Source: Phytomonospora endophytica (lineage in GTDB: Bacteria; Actinomycetota; Actinomycetes; Mycobacteriales; Micromonosporaceae). Taken from it: DNA of 64,000 nt. The notes under the pieces are model-generated. The model ran no database searches, was not told the DNA's origin, and worked only from the letters and a program-made list of their open reading frames with translations. A program made the position numbers and the translations under genes. Within the stretch, counting starts at the first letter, position 1. Each line of letters opens with the position of its first letter. The stretch lies in NCBI RefSeq assembly GCF_014202425.1, contig NZ_JACHGT010000002.1, positions 520,999-584,998 on the forward strand. The letters are read 5' to 3'. Of this stretch, positions 35,346 to 47,949 are shown one piece after another.

Positions 35346-35854
35346 AACGGGAACCGTCGCTGCACCCTCCAGACCCCGTCTCCCCAGTGCGCGTACAGCA
35401 CGAACTCGCTCACGCCGAATCTCGCCTCGTATCCGGCGAGTTGGTCGTAGACGCGGTCGGCCTGCTCTGGCGCGACGTCGTGCGCGACTGTCACGTGCGG
35501 GTGGTACGGGAAGCGTGCCTCGTATGTGAGCGGTCCGGTCCGCACCGACGCGGCGAGTCGTTCGCATTCGCTGATGCCGGCGGCGACGGCCACGAACACC
35601 ACTTCGGTGATCGGCCGGAAGGTCCCGGTTCCTCGCAGGTGGAGGGTGAAGGGCGCGTGGCGTACGGCGACGCGCGCCAGGTGTTCTTCGACGCCGCCCA
35701 TGGCGGTGTCGGCGATCTCGACGGGCGCGAGGAGGGTCACGTGCGTCGGCACGCCTTCGGCCTGCGGGTCGCCGGTTGCCATCCGGTGCTCGCGCAGTTC
35801 GCTCCCCCATGGTTCCGGCACCGCGATGGCGACCCCGATCTTGGCCACGGACAC
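35330..35854 (-). CDS. 2'-5' RNA ligase family protein (2H phosphoesterase)
   Basis: 174 residues. Two HxT motifs, THVTLLAP and PHVTVAHD, are spaced as in the 2H phosphoesterase superfamily, which acts on 2',3'-cyclic or 2'-5' RNA linkages. The start MSVAKIGVAIAVPEPW is typical. Its C-terminus is defined by a heptamer array, so array changes could alter the tail. It starts 11 nt downstream of the trpS stop and is likely cotranscribed. The physiological RNA substrate is unknown. Confidence 0.88.
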   Translation of the reverse strand: MSVAKIGVAIAVPEPWGSELREHRMATGDPQAEGVPTHVTLLAPVEIADTAMGGVEEHLARVAVRHAPFTLHLRGTGTFRPITEVVFVAVAAGISECERLAASVRTGPLTYEARFPYHPHVTVAHDVAPEQADRVYDQLAGYEARFGVSEFVLYAHWGDGVWRVQRRFPLSVER

Positions 35855-35865
35855 CCCACCCGTCT

Positions 35866-37876
<2,011 letters not shown>

Positions 37877-38650
37877 ATGCTCGCGCAACAACGTCAGGCC
37901 ATCATCGCCGAGCGCGTCCGCCGCGACGGCGCGGTGCGGGTGAGCGAACTCGTCGCCGAGTTCGGCGTCTCGGACATGACGATCCGGCGCGACCTGGAAC
38001 AGCTGGCCGAGCGCGGCCTCGTCGCGAAGGTGCACGGCGGCGCCACGGCCGTCGACATCGGAGCCACCGACGAGCCCGGTTTCGCCGCCAAGTCGGTCCA
38101 GCAGAAGGCCGAGAAGGAGGCCATCGCGCGAGCCGCGGCGGGGCTGGTCAAGCCCGCGACGGCGATCGCGCTGTCGGGCGGCACGACGACCTGGACCCTC
38201 GCCCACCACCTGCTGTCCGTCCCGAGCCTGACCGTCGTGACGAACTCCGTCCCGGTCGCCGACGTCTTCTACCGCTCGGGCCGCGCCGACCAGACCGTCA
38301 TCCTCACCGGCGGTATCCGCACGCCCTCCGACGCGCTCGTCGGCCCCTTCGCCACGGCCTCCCTGGCGACCATCAATGTCGACGCCCTCTTCCTCGGCGT
38401 CCACGGGTTCAGCGTGCGGGCGGGTTTCACCACGCCCAACATCGCCGAGTCCGAGACCGACCGCGCGATGGTCGCCGCCGCCCGTCGCCTCATCGTGCTC
38501 GCCGACCACACCAAGTGGGAGATGGTCGGCATTCGCACGATCGCGGAACTGACCGACGCCGACGTGCTGGTGAGCGACTCGGGCCTGCCCGAGCCGTCTC
38601 GCGCGGATCTCCGCGAGCACGTCGGCGAGCTGATCGTGGCCGAGGCGTGA
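37877..38650 (+). CDS. DeoR-family regulator of the galactose operon
   Basis: The ATG at 37877 after GGGGGAG gives 257 residues. The N-terminal DeoR helix-turn-helix (RVSELVAEFGVSDMTIRRDLEQLAERGLVAKVHGG, read in parts) is followed by a sugar-phosphate sensing domain with IALSGGTTTW and LTGGIRTPSDALVGP. Family members respond to phosphorylated sugar intermediates. It is the first gene of an operon with galT and galK, overlapping galT as GTGA, so it probably autoregulates galactose use. Confidence 0.92.
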   Translation: MLAQQRQAIIAERVRRDGAVRVSELVAEFGVSDMTIRRDLEQLAERGLVAKVHGGATAVDIGATDEPGFAAKSVQQKAEKEAIARAAAGLVKPATAIALSGGTTTWTLAHHLLSVPSLTVVTNSVPVADVFYRSGRADQTVILTGGIRTPSDALVGPFATASLATINVDALFLGVHGFSVRAGFTTPNIAESETDRAMVAAARRLIVLADHTKWEMVGIRTIAELTDADVLVSDSGLPEPSRADLREHVGELIVAEA

Positions 38651-39776
38651 AACGCGCGCGGTCCGGGAACGAAGGCGCCACGGCATTGTCCACTTTGACC
38701 AGTGTTCACCGCTCGACCACGTCGCTCGCCGACGGCCGCGAGCTGCACTACTTCGACGCCGTGGCCGACTCCGGCCGCGCGTCCTTCGCGGACGGCCGCA
38801 CGCTGCCGCCGCGTCCACCGGTCGGCGAGATGCGCTACGACGCCCTGCGCGACGAGTGGGTCGCGGTCGCCGCGCACCGGCAGACGCGGACCTTCCTGCC
38901 CCCGGCGAGTGAGTGTCCACTGTGTCCGTCGACGGCGTCGCGGTCCACCGAGATCCCCGCCCCCGACTACGAAGTGGCCGTCTTCGAGAACCTCTTCCCC
39001 TCGTTCTCCGGTCCGGCCGGCACGACGCTCGACGCCGCCGGGCCGTCACCACGCCGGCCGGCGGCCGGGCGTTGCGAGGTCGTGTGCTTCACCCCCGACC
39101 ACGGCTCCTCCTTCGCCTCCCTTGAGCCGCGCCAGGTCCGGGTCGTGATGGAGGCGTGGGCCGACCGCACCGCCGCACTGTCCGAACTGGACGGTGTCGA
39201 GCAGGTCTTCTGCTTCGAGAACCGGGGCGAGGAGATCGGCGTGACGCTGCATCACCCGCATGGGCAGATCTACGGCTATCCCTTCGTCACCCCGACGACC
39301 CGCCGCATGCTCGCCTCGGCCGAGACGCACCTGCTGCGCACCGGCCGCAACCTCTTCGCCGACGTCCTGGCGGCCGAGTCTGCCGGGGAGCGCGTCGTCG
39401 CCGCCAACGAGCACTGGACGGCCTTCGTGCCGGTCGCCGCGCGCTGGCCTTTCGAGGTGCACCTGTACCCGCACAGTCACGTCCCGGACCTGCCCGCACT
39501 GTCCGATATGGAGCGTGAGGCCTTCGGGCCGGTGTACCTGGAGGTGCTGCGGCGCCTCGACGCCGTCTTCGGCGTCCCGATGCCCTACATCTCCGCGTGG
39601 CACCAGGCGCCGGTGCGCACCGGACGCGACCTGTCCTACGCGCACCTTCAGCTGCACAGCGCCCGGCGGGCACCGAACAAGCTGAAGTTCCTGGCCGGTT
39701 CGGAGTCGGCGATGGGCGCGTTCGTCAACGACATCACGCCCGAGCAGGCCGCGCGGATGCTGCGGGAGGCCGTACT

Positions 39777-39780
<4 letters not shown>
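38647..39780 (+). CDS. galT: Galactose-1-phosphate uridylyltransferase
   Basis: A GTG at 38647 overlaps the regulator stop and gives 377 residues; a later TTG near 38687 is possible. The active-site motif is HHPHGQIYGYP (nucleophilic His in HPHGQ), with zinc cysteines in ECPLCP and a second histidine cluster HLYPHSHVPDLP. It exchanges UMP between UDP-glucose and galactose-1-phosphate in the Leloir pathway. Its stop overlaps the galK GTG, so the three genes are translationally coupled. No galE is in the window. Confidence 0.95.
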
Positions 39781-40940
<1,160 letters not shown>

Positions 40941-41025
40941 GGGTGGGGCGCCGACGGGGGTGAAGGCGGGTTCCCGCCGCGTTTTCGCACCCACGCCGGG
41001 AACCCGAGTGCGTTTCCGCACTTGG

Positions 41026-41094
41026 CCGGGGACCGGCACCGGCGGCGGGCCCAGCCCGATCCCATGCCTTTCAGGCGGTTTCGTTCGCGCCGCC
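41026..41094 (-). repeat. Solitary 69-bp repeat core E overlapping a gene end
   Basis: A diverged minus-strand copy of the cluster core lies between the convergent galK and CBS-protein genes. Its first 24 bases supply the last codons (GGANETA) and the TGA stop of the CBS protein at 41071-42117. Confidence 0.88.
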
Positions 41095-42117
41095 AAGACC
41101 GGCATCAGTCTCGTCCTCGAAGTCCCCGAGTACCTGTTCCAGCAGGTCTTCCAGGGCGACCAGTCCGAGCAGCCCGCCGTCGTCCCCGGTGACCAGCGCG
41201 ACCTGCGCGCGTTCGGCGCGCATGGTCGCCACGGCTCGCGAGATCGGCGTGTCGCGGGGCAGGGTGAGCGGCCGGGTCAGCAGATCCGTGGCTCCGGCGC
41301 CGGGGTTCTTCAGGGCGTCGCGGATGTGCACGATCCCCAGTGGACGGTCGCCGTCGAGGGCCACGAGGCGGGATCGGCCGGATTCCAGCGAGACGCGTTC
41401 GACTTCGTCGTTGTCGGCACTCGCCTCGACGGTCACGACCTCGTGGCGGGGCCGCATGAGCTCCTCGACGGTCGTCGCGCGCAGCCGCAGCACTCCGCTG
41501 AGGATCCGGTGCTGCTGTTCTTGGAGCAGCCCGTCCTCCCTGGACTGCCGCAGGAGAACGGCCAGGTCCTCCGGCTTGTGGCTCTCGCCGATCTCGTCCT
41601 TCGGGGTGACCTTGGCGAGCCTCAGCGACAGGTTCGCCGCACCGTTGAGCATCGCCAGGATCGGCCTGGTCAGCCAGATGTAGCCCTCGAAGGGCACGGC
41701 GATGGCCAGCGCGGAGGTCTCCGGGTGCGAGATCGCCCAGGACTTCGGCGCCATCTCACCGACGACCATGTGCAGGAACACCACCACGGCGATGCTTACC
41801 AGGAACGCCACCACGTAGGACACCTGGCTCGGCAGCCCCAGCGCCTGCAACGCCGGGTCGAGCAGGTGCGCGATCGCGGGTTTGGCCAGCGCGCCCAGAC
41901 CCAGTGTGCACAAGGTGATCCCGAGCTGCGCGCCGGCGAGCGTCACCGTCAGGTGCCGGCTGCCGCGCAGGGCGAGCCGGGCCGACATGGACCCGTCGGC
42001 GGCCAGTTCGGTGAGCCGGTGCCGTTTGGCCGAGATCAGCGCGAACTCGGCGGCGACGAAGAAGCCGTTGGCCGCCAGCAGGAACAGGGAGACGATCAGC
42101 GCCCAGGCGGTGTTCAC
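41071..42117 (-). CDS. CNNM/DUF21-CBS membrane protein, short form
   Basis: 348 residues. The DUF21/CNNM transmembrane domain (FFVAAEFALISAKRHRL, AHLLDPAL, FLHMVVGEMAPKSWAI) covers residues 1-190. A CBS pair follows (RHEVVTVEASADNDE; LPRDTPISRAVATMRAERAQVALVTGDDG in parts). It lacks the C-terminal CorC domain. The final GGANETA comes from repeat core E, so the natural C-terminus may have been replaced. CNNM proteins are linked to Mg2+ handling. It overlaps the next gene upstream by 4 nt. Confidence 0.92.
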   Translation of the reverse strand: MNTAWALIVSLFLLAANGFFVAAEFALISAKRHRLTELAADGSMSARLALRGSRHLTVTLAGAQLGITLCTLGLGALAKPAIAHLLDPALQALGLPSQVSYVVAFLVSIAVVVFLHMVVGEMAPKSWAISHPETSALAIAVPFEGYIWLTRPILAMLNGAANLSLRLAKVTPKDEIGESHKPEDLAVLLRQSREDGLLQEQQHRILSGVLRLRATTVEELMRPRHEVVTVEASADNDEVERVSLESGRSRLVALDGDRPLGIVHIRDALKNPGAGATDLLTRPLTLPRDTPISRAVATMRAERAQVALVTGDDGGLLGLVALEDLLEQVLGDFEDETDAGLGGANETA

Positions 42118-43466
42118 GACTCCACCTCCAGGTCGCGCACGGACAGGGCGATCGTGTGCGGCACGTGCCGCTGCACGGCGACGACCGCCAGCTGCGCGAT
42201 GCGCGCCGGGTGTTCGCCCTCGTTCGGATCGTCCACAGTGGCCAGTGGCACGTCGACGATGTCGCCGGGCGTCGCGGTGCGGCCCAGCTGCTGCAGCACC
42301 AGTCCCCCGACGGTCTCGTAGGCACCGTTGCCGGGCAGCTCCACACCGGTCTCCTCGGCGATCTCGTCGATCCGCCAGCGCGCCGGGACCACCCAGCTGC
42401 CGTCGGCGCGGCGCCGGGCACGGGCCTCGGGTTTGTCGTCCTCGTCGAGGATCTCGCCGACGACCTCCTCGGCGACGTCCTCATAGGACACCACCCCGGC
42501 CAGGCCGCCGTACTCGTCGACGACGCAGGCCAGCTGCCGGTTCTCGGTGCGCAGCCGTTCGAGGAGCTCCGGCGCCGGCAGGCTCTCCGGCACGAACAGC
42601 GCCGGGGAGGCGACCGCCCCGACCAGGGTGGCCGCGCGCTCGGCGCGCGGCACCTGGAGCACGTCGGCGATGCTCACGACGCCCACCACGTCGTCCACGT
42701 TGGACCCGATGACGGGGAAGCGGGACCGCCCGGTGGACAGCAGTTCCACGACGCGCGCGACCGGTTCCCCGGCGCCGATGGTGTGCACGTCGACGCGCGG
42801 GGTCATGACCTGCCCGGCGTCGAGGGTGCGGAAGTCCAGACCGCCTTCGAGCTGCCGGAACAGTTCGGCGTCGAGGTGCCCGCCGGCGTGCGACTCGTCG
42901 ATGATGTGTTCGAGGTCCTCGGCGGTGGCGCCGTGCGGCAGTTCCTCCACCGGTTCGATCCCGACCGACCGCAGCAGCTTGTTGGCGGCGGCGTCGAAGA
43001 GGCGGATGACCGGCCCGGCGACCTTCAGGTAGATCACCGTCGACCGCGACAGGGCCCGGGCGAGCGCCTCGGGCCGCGCGATCGCGAGGTTCTTGGGCGC
43101 GAGTTCCCCGAACACCATCTGGATGAGCGTGGAGAACAGCAGCGCGATGATCACCGAGACCGACAGACTCACCGACTCCGGCACGCCCGCCCCGCCGAGG
43201 ATCTCGGCGAGTCCGGCGCCCACGTAGGGCTCGGCGACGTAGCCGACGAGCAGCCCGGTGACGGTGATCCCCAGTTGCGCTCCGGAGAGCATGAAGGACA
43301 GCTGCCTGGTGACGCCGAGGGCGCGCGCGGCGGGTCCGTCCCCGGCGTCGGCGGCCTGGCGGAGGCGGTTGCGGTCGACGGCGACGTAGGCGAACTCCTG
43401 CGCCACGAAGTAGCCGGTGGCCGCGGTGAGCAGGACGATGACGAGCACACCGATACCGATCAGCAT
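42114..43466 (-). CDS. CNNM/DUF21-CBS-CorC membrane protein, long form
   Basis: 450 residues: DUF21 domain at 1-200 with four hydrophobic helices (ATGYFVAQEFAYVAVDRNRL ... VFGELAPKNLAIARPEAL in parts). CBS pair at about 215-340 (VMTPRVDVHTIGAGEP; LACVVDEYGGLAGVVSYEDV). CorC/HlyC C-terminal domain at about 360-440 (RWRIDEIAEETGVELP, GGLVLQQLG). It forms a probable heteromeric pair with the overlapping short form, a common actinobacterial arrangement thought to act in divalent-cation homeostasis. Confidence 0.93.
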   Translation of the reverse strand: MLIGIGVLVIVLLTAATGYFVAQEFAYVAVDRNRLRQAADAGDGPAARALGVTRQLSFMLSGAQLGITVTGLLVGYVAEPYVGAGLAEILGGAGVPESVSLSVSVIIALLFSTLIQMVFGELAPKNLAIARPEALARALSRSTVIYLKVAGPVIRLFDAAANKLLRSVGIEPVEELPHGATAEDLEHIIDESHAGGHLDAELFRQLEGGLDFRTLDAGQVMTPRVDVHTIGAGEPVARVVELLSTGRSRFPVIGSNVDDVVGVVSIADVLQVPRAERAATLVGAVASPALFVPESLPAPELLERLRTENRQLACVVDEYGGLAGVVSYEDVAEEVVGEILDEDDKPEARARRRADGSWVVPARWRIDEIAEETGVELPGNGAYETVGGLVLQQLGRTATPGDIVDVPLATVDDPNEGEHPARIAQLAVVAVQRHVPHTIALSVRDLEVES

Positions 43467-43668
43467 GACGTCACCCCCTGTCGCGTCATGCGTGTGTTCT
43501 GCCGGGCCGAACCCGGCTGGGTACTACAACCCTCTATGTCATCGTCCATGATCGGCATGCCGAAGAGGGTACCGGAGCGAGATATCCGTCCGGCAAGTCC
43601 GAAGGCGCCGGGCGTGCGCGAGGTCACCCGCGGGAACAAACGGACCCGGCGTCCCGTTTAGCTTCACC

Positions 43669-44745
43669 GTGCACACCGACCCCATCCGCGGCCAGGCCCG
43701 CGGCACCGCTCCGGTCCCCCTGTCCGTCCTCGACCTGGCGCCCGTCGGCTCCGGCTTCACCGCGACGGAGGCGCTGCGGACGACCACGGAGGTCGCCGAA
43801 CTCGCCGAGCGTCTCGGCTACCACCGCTTCTGGGTCGCCGAGCATCACTCCATGCCCGGCATCGCCAGCTCCGCCCCCGCCGTGATCCTCGCGCACGTCG
43901 CCGCGCACACCGAGCGCATCCGCCTCGGCTCGGGCGGGGTCATGCTGCCCAACCACGCGCCCCTCGTCGTCGCCGAGCAGTTCGGGACGCTCGAAGCGCT
44001 CGCGCCCGGACGGGTCGACCTGGGTCTCGGGCGCGCGCCCGGCACCGACCGCGCCACCACCCTCGCACTGCGCCTGACGCCCGAGCGGCTCGGCGCCGAC
44101 GACTTCCCCGAGCAGGTCGCCGAGCTCACCGGCTTCCTCGACGGGTCCTTCCCCGAGAGCCACCCCTACCACCGCATCCACGCCGTGCCGGGTCCCGTCC
44201 AGCGACGGGTCGACGGGGGCGTCGGCGAGCACTCCCGCCCGCCGGTGTGGCTGCTCGGGTCCTCCGACTACAGCGCCCGCCTCGCGGCCTCGCTGGGCCT
44301 GCCGTTCGCGTTCGCGCACCACTTCTCGGCGGCCAACACCGTGCCGGCCCTCCAGCTCTACCGGCAGGGTTTCCGGCCGTCGTCGATCCTCGACCGGCCC
44401 TACGCGATGATCGCCGCGACGGCCGTGGCCGCCGACACCGAGGAGACCGCCCGCCGCGCGGTCGGCTCGCTCGGCCTGTCGATGCTGAAGCTGCGCACGG
44501 GCCGCCCGGGCCTGCTGCCCAGCGCACAGGAGGCCGAGGACTTCCCGTACACGCCCGCCGAGCGCGCGTTCGTCGGCGACTGGCTGTCCAACGCGGTCCA
44601 CGGCACGCCGGAGCGGGTCCGCGAGCAGCTCGACGCGCTGGTGAAGCGGACCGGCGCCGACGAGCTGATGATCACCTCGACCGTGCACGGCGCCGAGGCG
44701 CGGCTGCGCTCCTACGAGCTGATCGCCGAGGCGTACGGCTTCTAG
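43669..44745 (+). CDS. LLM-class flavin-dependent oxidoreductase
   Basis: 358 residues from a GTG. Luciferase-like motifs are present: [12 protein letters not shown] at the start, [22 protein letters not shown], and [29 protein letters not shown] (parts). These define the FMN-dependent MsnO8/YhbW-like subfamily with a single chain. The substrate is unknown. It is followed immediately by the convergent glmS stop, with only the stop codons between them. Confidence 0.9.
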   Translation: MHTDPIRGQARGTAPVPLSVLDLAPVGSGFTATEALRTTTEVAELAERLGYHRFWVAEHHSMPGIASSAPAVILAHVAAHTERIRLGSGGVMLPNHAPLVVAEQFGTLEALAPGRVDLGLGRAPGTDRATTLALRLTPERLGADDFPEQVAELTGFLDGSFPESHPYHRIHAVPGPVQRRVDGGVGEHSRPPVWLLGSSDYSARLAASLGLPFAFAHHFSAANTVPALQLYRQGFRPSSILDRPYAMIAATAVAADTEETARRAVGSLGLSMLKLRTGRPGLLPSAQEAEDFPYTPAERAFVGDWLSNAVHGTPERVREQLDALVKRTGADELMITSTVHGAEARLRSYELIAEAYGF

Positions 44746-46605
44746 CTATTCGACGGTCACCGACTTGGCGAGGTTGCGCGGCTGGTCGATCTCCAGACCG
44801 AGCCCGCGCGCGACCTCGCACGCGAAGACCTGGAGCGGCACCGCCGTGAGCAAGGGCGCCAGCAGCGTCGGCACGACCGGGACGTGCACGATGTGGTCGG
44901 CGTAGGGCGCCACGGCGGTGTCGCCCTCCTCGGCGACCGCGATGACCAGGGCCCCGCGTGCCTTGACCTCCTGGATGTTCGACACGACCTTGTCGTGCAG
45001 CACCCCGCGCCCGCGCGGCGAGGGCACGATCACGACGACGGGCGTGCCCTCCTCGATCAGCGAGATCGGGCCGTGCTTGAGTTCGCCGGCGGCGAAGCCC
45101 TCGGCGTGCAGGTAGGCCAGCTCCTTGAGTTTCAGGGCGCCTTCGAGCGCGACCGGGTAGCCGACGTGGCGGCCGATGAACAGCACCGGGTGCTGTCCGG
45201 CGAGGCTCCGTGCGAGCTCGCGCACCGGGTCCATCTGGTCGAGGACGGTCGAGATCTTCGCGGGCATCGCCGCGAGCTGCTCCAGCACGGCGGCGACCTC
45301 GTCGGCGTACTTCACGCCCCGGATCTGCGCGAGGTGCAGGCCGACCAGGTAGCAGGCGACGAGCTGGGTGAGGAAGGCCTTCGTCGACGCGACGGCGACT
45401 TCGAGGCCGGCGCGCGTGTAGAGCACGGCGTCGGACTCGCGCGGGATCGTCGAGCCGACCGTGTTGGAGATGGCCAGGACGCGCGCCTTCTGCTCCTTGG
45501 CGTGGCGCAGGGCCATGATCGTGTCCATGGTCTCGCCGGACTGGGAGATGACGATGACGAGCGTGGAGCGGTCGAGGACCGGGTCGCGGTAGCGGAACTC
45601 GCTGGCCAGTTCCACCTCGCAGGGCAGTCGGGTCCAGTGCTCGATGGCGTACTTCGCGACGAGGCCCGCGTGGTAGGACGTGCCGCAGGCGACGATGAAG
45701 ACCTTGTCGGCGTCGCGGAGGTCCTGGTCGGACAGGCGGACCTCGTCGAGGGCGATCTCGCCGGTCTCGGTGACGCGGCCGCGCAGCGTGTCGGCGACGG
45801 CGGCGGGCTGCTCGTCGATCTCCTTGAGCATGAAGTGGTCGTAGCCGCCCTTCTCGGCGGCCGCGGCGTCCCAGTCGACGGTGTAGGGCGTGGCCTTCGC
45901 GGGCTCGCCGGAGAAGTCGGTGACGGCGAAACCGTCGCGGCCGATCGTGACGACCTGGTCCTGGCCGAGCTCGACGGCCTCGCGCGTGAAGGAGAGGAAC
46001 GCGGCGACGTCGGAGGCCAGCCAGTACTCGCCGTCGCCCCGGCCGACGACCAGCGGCGAGTTACGGCGGGCGCCGACCACGGTGTCGGGGTCGTCGGCGT
46101 GCACCGCGAGGAGCGTGAACGCGCCGGTGAGGCGGCGGACGACGCGGTGCATGGCCTCGGACAGGCTCGCACCCGCCGCGACCTCGGCGGACAGGAGGTG
46201 CGCGACGACCTCGGTGTCGGTGTCGGAGGCGAACTCGACGCCCTCGGCCTCCAGCCGCGCGCGCAGGACGGCGAAGTTCTCGATGATCCCGTTGTGGATC
46301 ACCGCGATGCGGCCGTCGGCGCTCGAGTGGGGATGGGCGTTGCGGTCGGTCGGGCCGCCGTGGGTGGCCCAGCGCGTGTGGCCGATGCCGACCGTCGCGG
46401 CCAGGTGCGCCGGCTCCCCGTTGTTCTCGGCGAGGGCCTTGTCGAGGTTGCCGAGCTTTCCGGCGCGTTTCTCGACGTAGAGCTCCCCGCCCACCGGGAG
46501 GGCGACCCCCGCCGAGTCGTACCCGCGGTACTCAAGGCGCCGAAGGCCGTCCATAACGACATCGAGCGCCGGCCGCGCTCCAACATATCCAACGATTCCG
46601 CACAC
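44746..46605 (-). CDS. glmS: Glucosamine-fructose-6-phosphate aminotransferase (isomerising)
   Basis: 619 residues. The N-terminal glutaminase begins MCGIVGYVG, with Cys2 exposed after Met removal, and contains GHTRWATHG. The C-terminal half has two SIS domains (VACGTSYHAGLVAKYAIEHW; ISQSGETMDTIMAL) and ends in DQPRNLAKSVTVE, the typical terminus. It makes glucosamine-6-phosphate, the entry step to UDP-GlcNAc and peptidoglycan. No glmS ribozyme-like sequence was evident in the short 5' region. Confidence 0.97.
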   Translation of the reverse strand: MCGIVGYVGARPALDVVMDGLRRLEYRGYDSAGVALPVGGELYVEKRAGKLGNLDKALAENNGEPAHLAATVGIGHTRWATHGGPTDRNAHPHSSADGRIAVIHNGIIENFAVLRARLEAEGVEFASDTDTEVVAHLLSAEVAAGASLSEAMHRVVRRLTGAFTLLAVHADDPDTVVGARRNSPLVVGRGDGEYWLASDVAAFLSFTREAVELGQDQVVTIGRDGFAVTDFSGEPAKATPYTVDWDAAAAEKGGYDHFMLKEIDEQPAAVADTLRGRVTETGEIALDEVRLSDQDLRDADKVFIVACGTSYHAGLVAKYAIEHWTRLPCEVELASEFRYRDPVLDRSTLVIVISQSGETMDTIMALRHAKEQKARVLAISNTVGSTIPRESDAVLYTRAGLEVAVASTKAFLTQLVACYLVGLHLAQIRGVKYADEVAAVLEQLAAMPAKISTVLDQMDPVRELARSLAGQHPVLFIGRHVGYPVALEGALKLKELAYLHAEGFAAGELKHGPISLIEEGTPVVVIVPSPRGRGVLHDKVVSNIQEVKARGALVIAVAEEGDTAVAPYADHIVHVPVVPTLLAPLLTAVPLQVFACEVARGLGLEIDQPRNLAKSVTVE

Positions 46606-46742
46606 GGGCGCGACTGTACCCGAGTTTCAAGCAAACTGCTTGCGCGGATAGGGGGTGTTCACGCACGCCCCATGCGCAAGTCGGTTAACAGAGCGGCAAC
46701 AACCCACGCCTACCGTGAGCCCTGCACCAGTGGAGGTAGCCC

Positions 46743-47258
46743 ATGACCACGACACGCGCACCACGGCTGACGATCACCCAGATGACCGACGCCCACGCCC
46801 GGCAGGTGCTGGCGATCTACCAGGCGGGCATCGACACGGGCAACGCGACCTTCGAGACGGCCGCGCCGGACTGGACGCGATTCTGCGTGGGAAAGCTCCT
46901 GCGGCACCGCTTCGTCGCGACGGAGGGCGCCCACGTCCTCGGCTGGATCGCGGGCACCGCCACGTCGAAACGCCCCGCGTACGCCGGCGTCGTCGAGCAC
47001 TCCGTCTACGTGCGGCCGGACGCGGCGGGACGCGGGGTCGGACGCGCGCTGCTGGAGACGTTCATCGCCTCGACCGAAGCCGCGGGGATCTGGACGATCA
47101 CGACGTCGATCTTCCCGGAGAACACCGCGAGCCTGGCGCTGCACGCGCGGACGGGATTTCGGACCGTGGGGGTGCGGGAGCGGGTGGGGAGGCTGCGGGG
47201 GGTGTGGCGGGACACGGTGATGCTGGAACGGCGGTCGGGAGTGGTGGGGGTGGGGTGA
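46743..47258 (+). CDS. GNAT N-acetyltransferase, phosphinothricin-acetyltransferase type
   Basis: 171 residues with GGAGG upstream of the ATG. The acetyl-CoA loop is VRPDAAGRGVGRALLETFI. The pattern TFETAAPDW near residue 40, EHSVYVRPD, and SIFPENTASLALHARTGFRTVGVRERVGRLRGVWRDT (parts) is characteristic of the PAT/YncA family, which acetylates amino-acid-like substrates such as methionine sulfoximine. The natural substrate is not evident. It is divergent from glmS. Confidence 0.9.
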   Translation: MTTTRAPRLTITQMTDAHARQVLAIYQAGIDTGNATFETAAPDWTRFCVGKLLRHRFVATEGAHVLGWIAGTATSKRPAYAGVVEHSVYVRPDAAGRGVGRALLETFIASTEAAGIWTITTSIFPENTASLALHARTGFRTVGVRERVGRLRGVWRDTVMLERRSGVVGVG

Positions 47259-47949
47259 GGGGTCGGCAGCAGCCGCCGTATGTCCTGCCGCGCACGCCAC
47301 CGCGAGCCGCGTGGCCCGTCGGCGGGCGAGCACCGAACGCGGGTGCGGCGCGGTCGTGACCGGGGCGAGCGCGAGCCGGAGCGAACTCCGGCGCCGTCCG
47401 CCCGCCGCGACACCACCTCGTCCCCACAAGCCGCAGGAGCCGGCGCCGGGCGAGCGCGGGATCGACGGCGGAAGCGGGTACAGGCGCCGGCGCGAGCCTC
47501 CGCCGGCCGAGCGCGGAAGCGAGGGCGGTTCCGCCTCCCGCGACACCACCGTTTCGCCGCAACCGCAGCGCCCTGGACCGACGCGGCAGCGGACGCGAGG
47601 ACTGGCCGGTGCGAGCGTGAGGCCGCGTGGGGTGAGATGCGGGCGCGGACCTGAACGCGGGTAGGGGCGCGAGTCCCGGTACGGGCGGGAACCTCGTGCG
47701 AGTCACGGACGCGAGGGCAGGCACGGGTGCGCGACCGAGCCCCGCCCGAAAGCCGCCACGACACCACCTCTCACCGCAGGCGGCGTGTCCTGGTGCCGGC
47801 GAGCGTAGGCCAGAGCCGACGCAGGGGAACCGCACGCTGAGAACCGACGGATCACGATGGCGCAGGCGAGCCCGGAAGCCGCCCGGGCACGGAGTCGGGT
47901 GTCGGCTCGCGCGAGAACGTGGCGGCGCCACGAGCAAACCCGCGCCCCC
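47259..47949. other. 691-bp gene-free GC-rich region with degenerate repeats
   Basis: No frame here has coding character. A short motif CGCGACACCACC recurs at 47406-47417 and 47539-47550, with a variant at 47758-47768. Each is followed by a CCGCAxxxxGC segment and GGCGAGCG-like sequence, suggesting a decayed repeat of about 130-220 bp unrelated to the core in clusters A, C and D. I see no promoter or terminator. Confidence 0.5.

Noticed and set aside
46606-46742. glmS ribozyme or other riboswitch upstream of glmS
   Set aside because: The 137-bp divergent region lacks the size and conserved elements expected, and the ribozyme is typical of Firmicutes.
47098-47937. 280-residue minus-strand frame rich in Arg, Pro and Ala
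   Set aside because: No ribosome site, low-complexity composition, overlap with the GNAT gene, and internal repeats matching the decayed DNA repeat.
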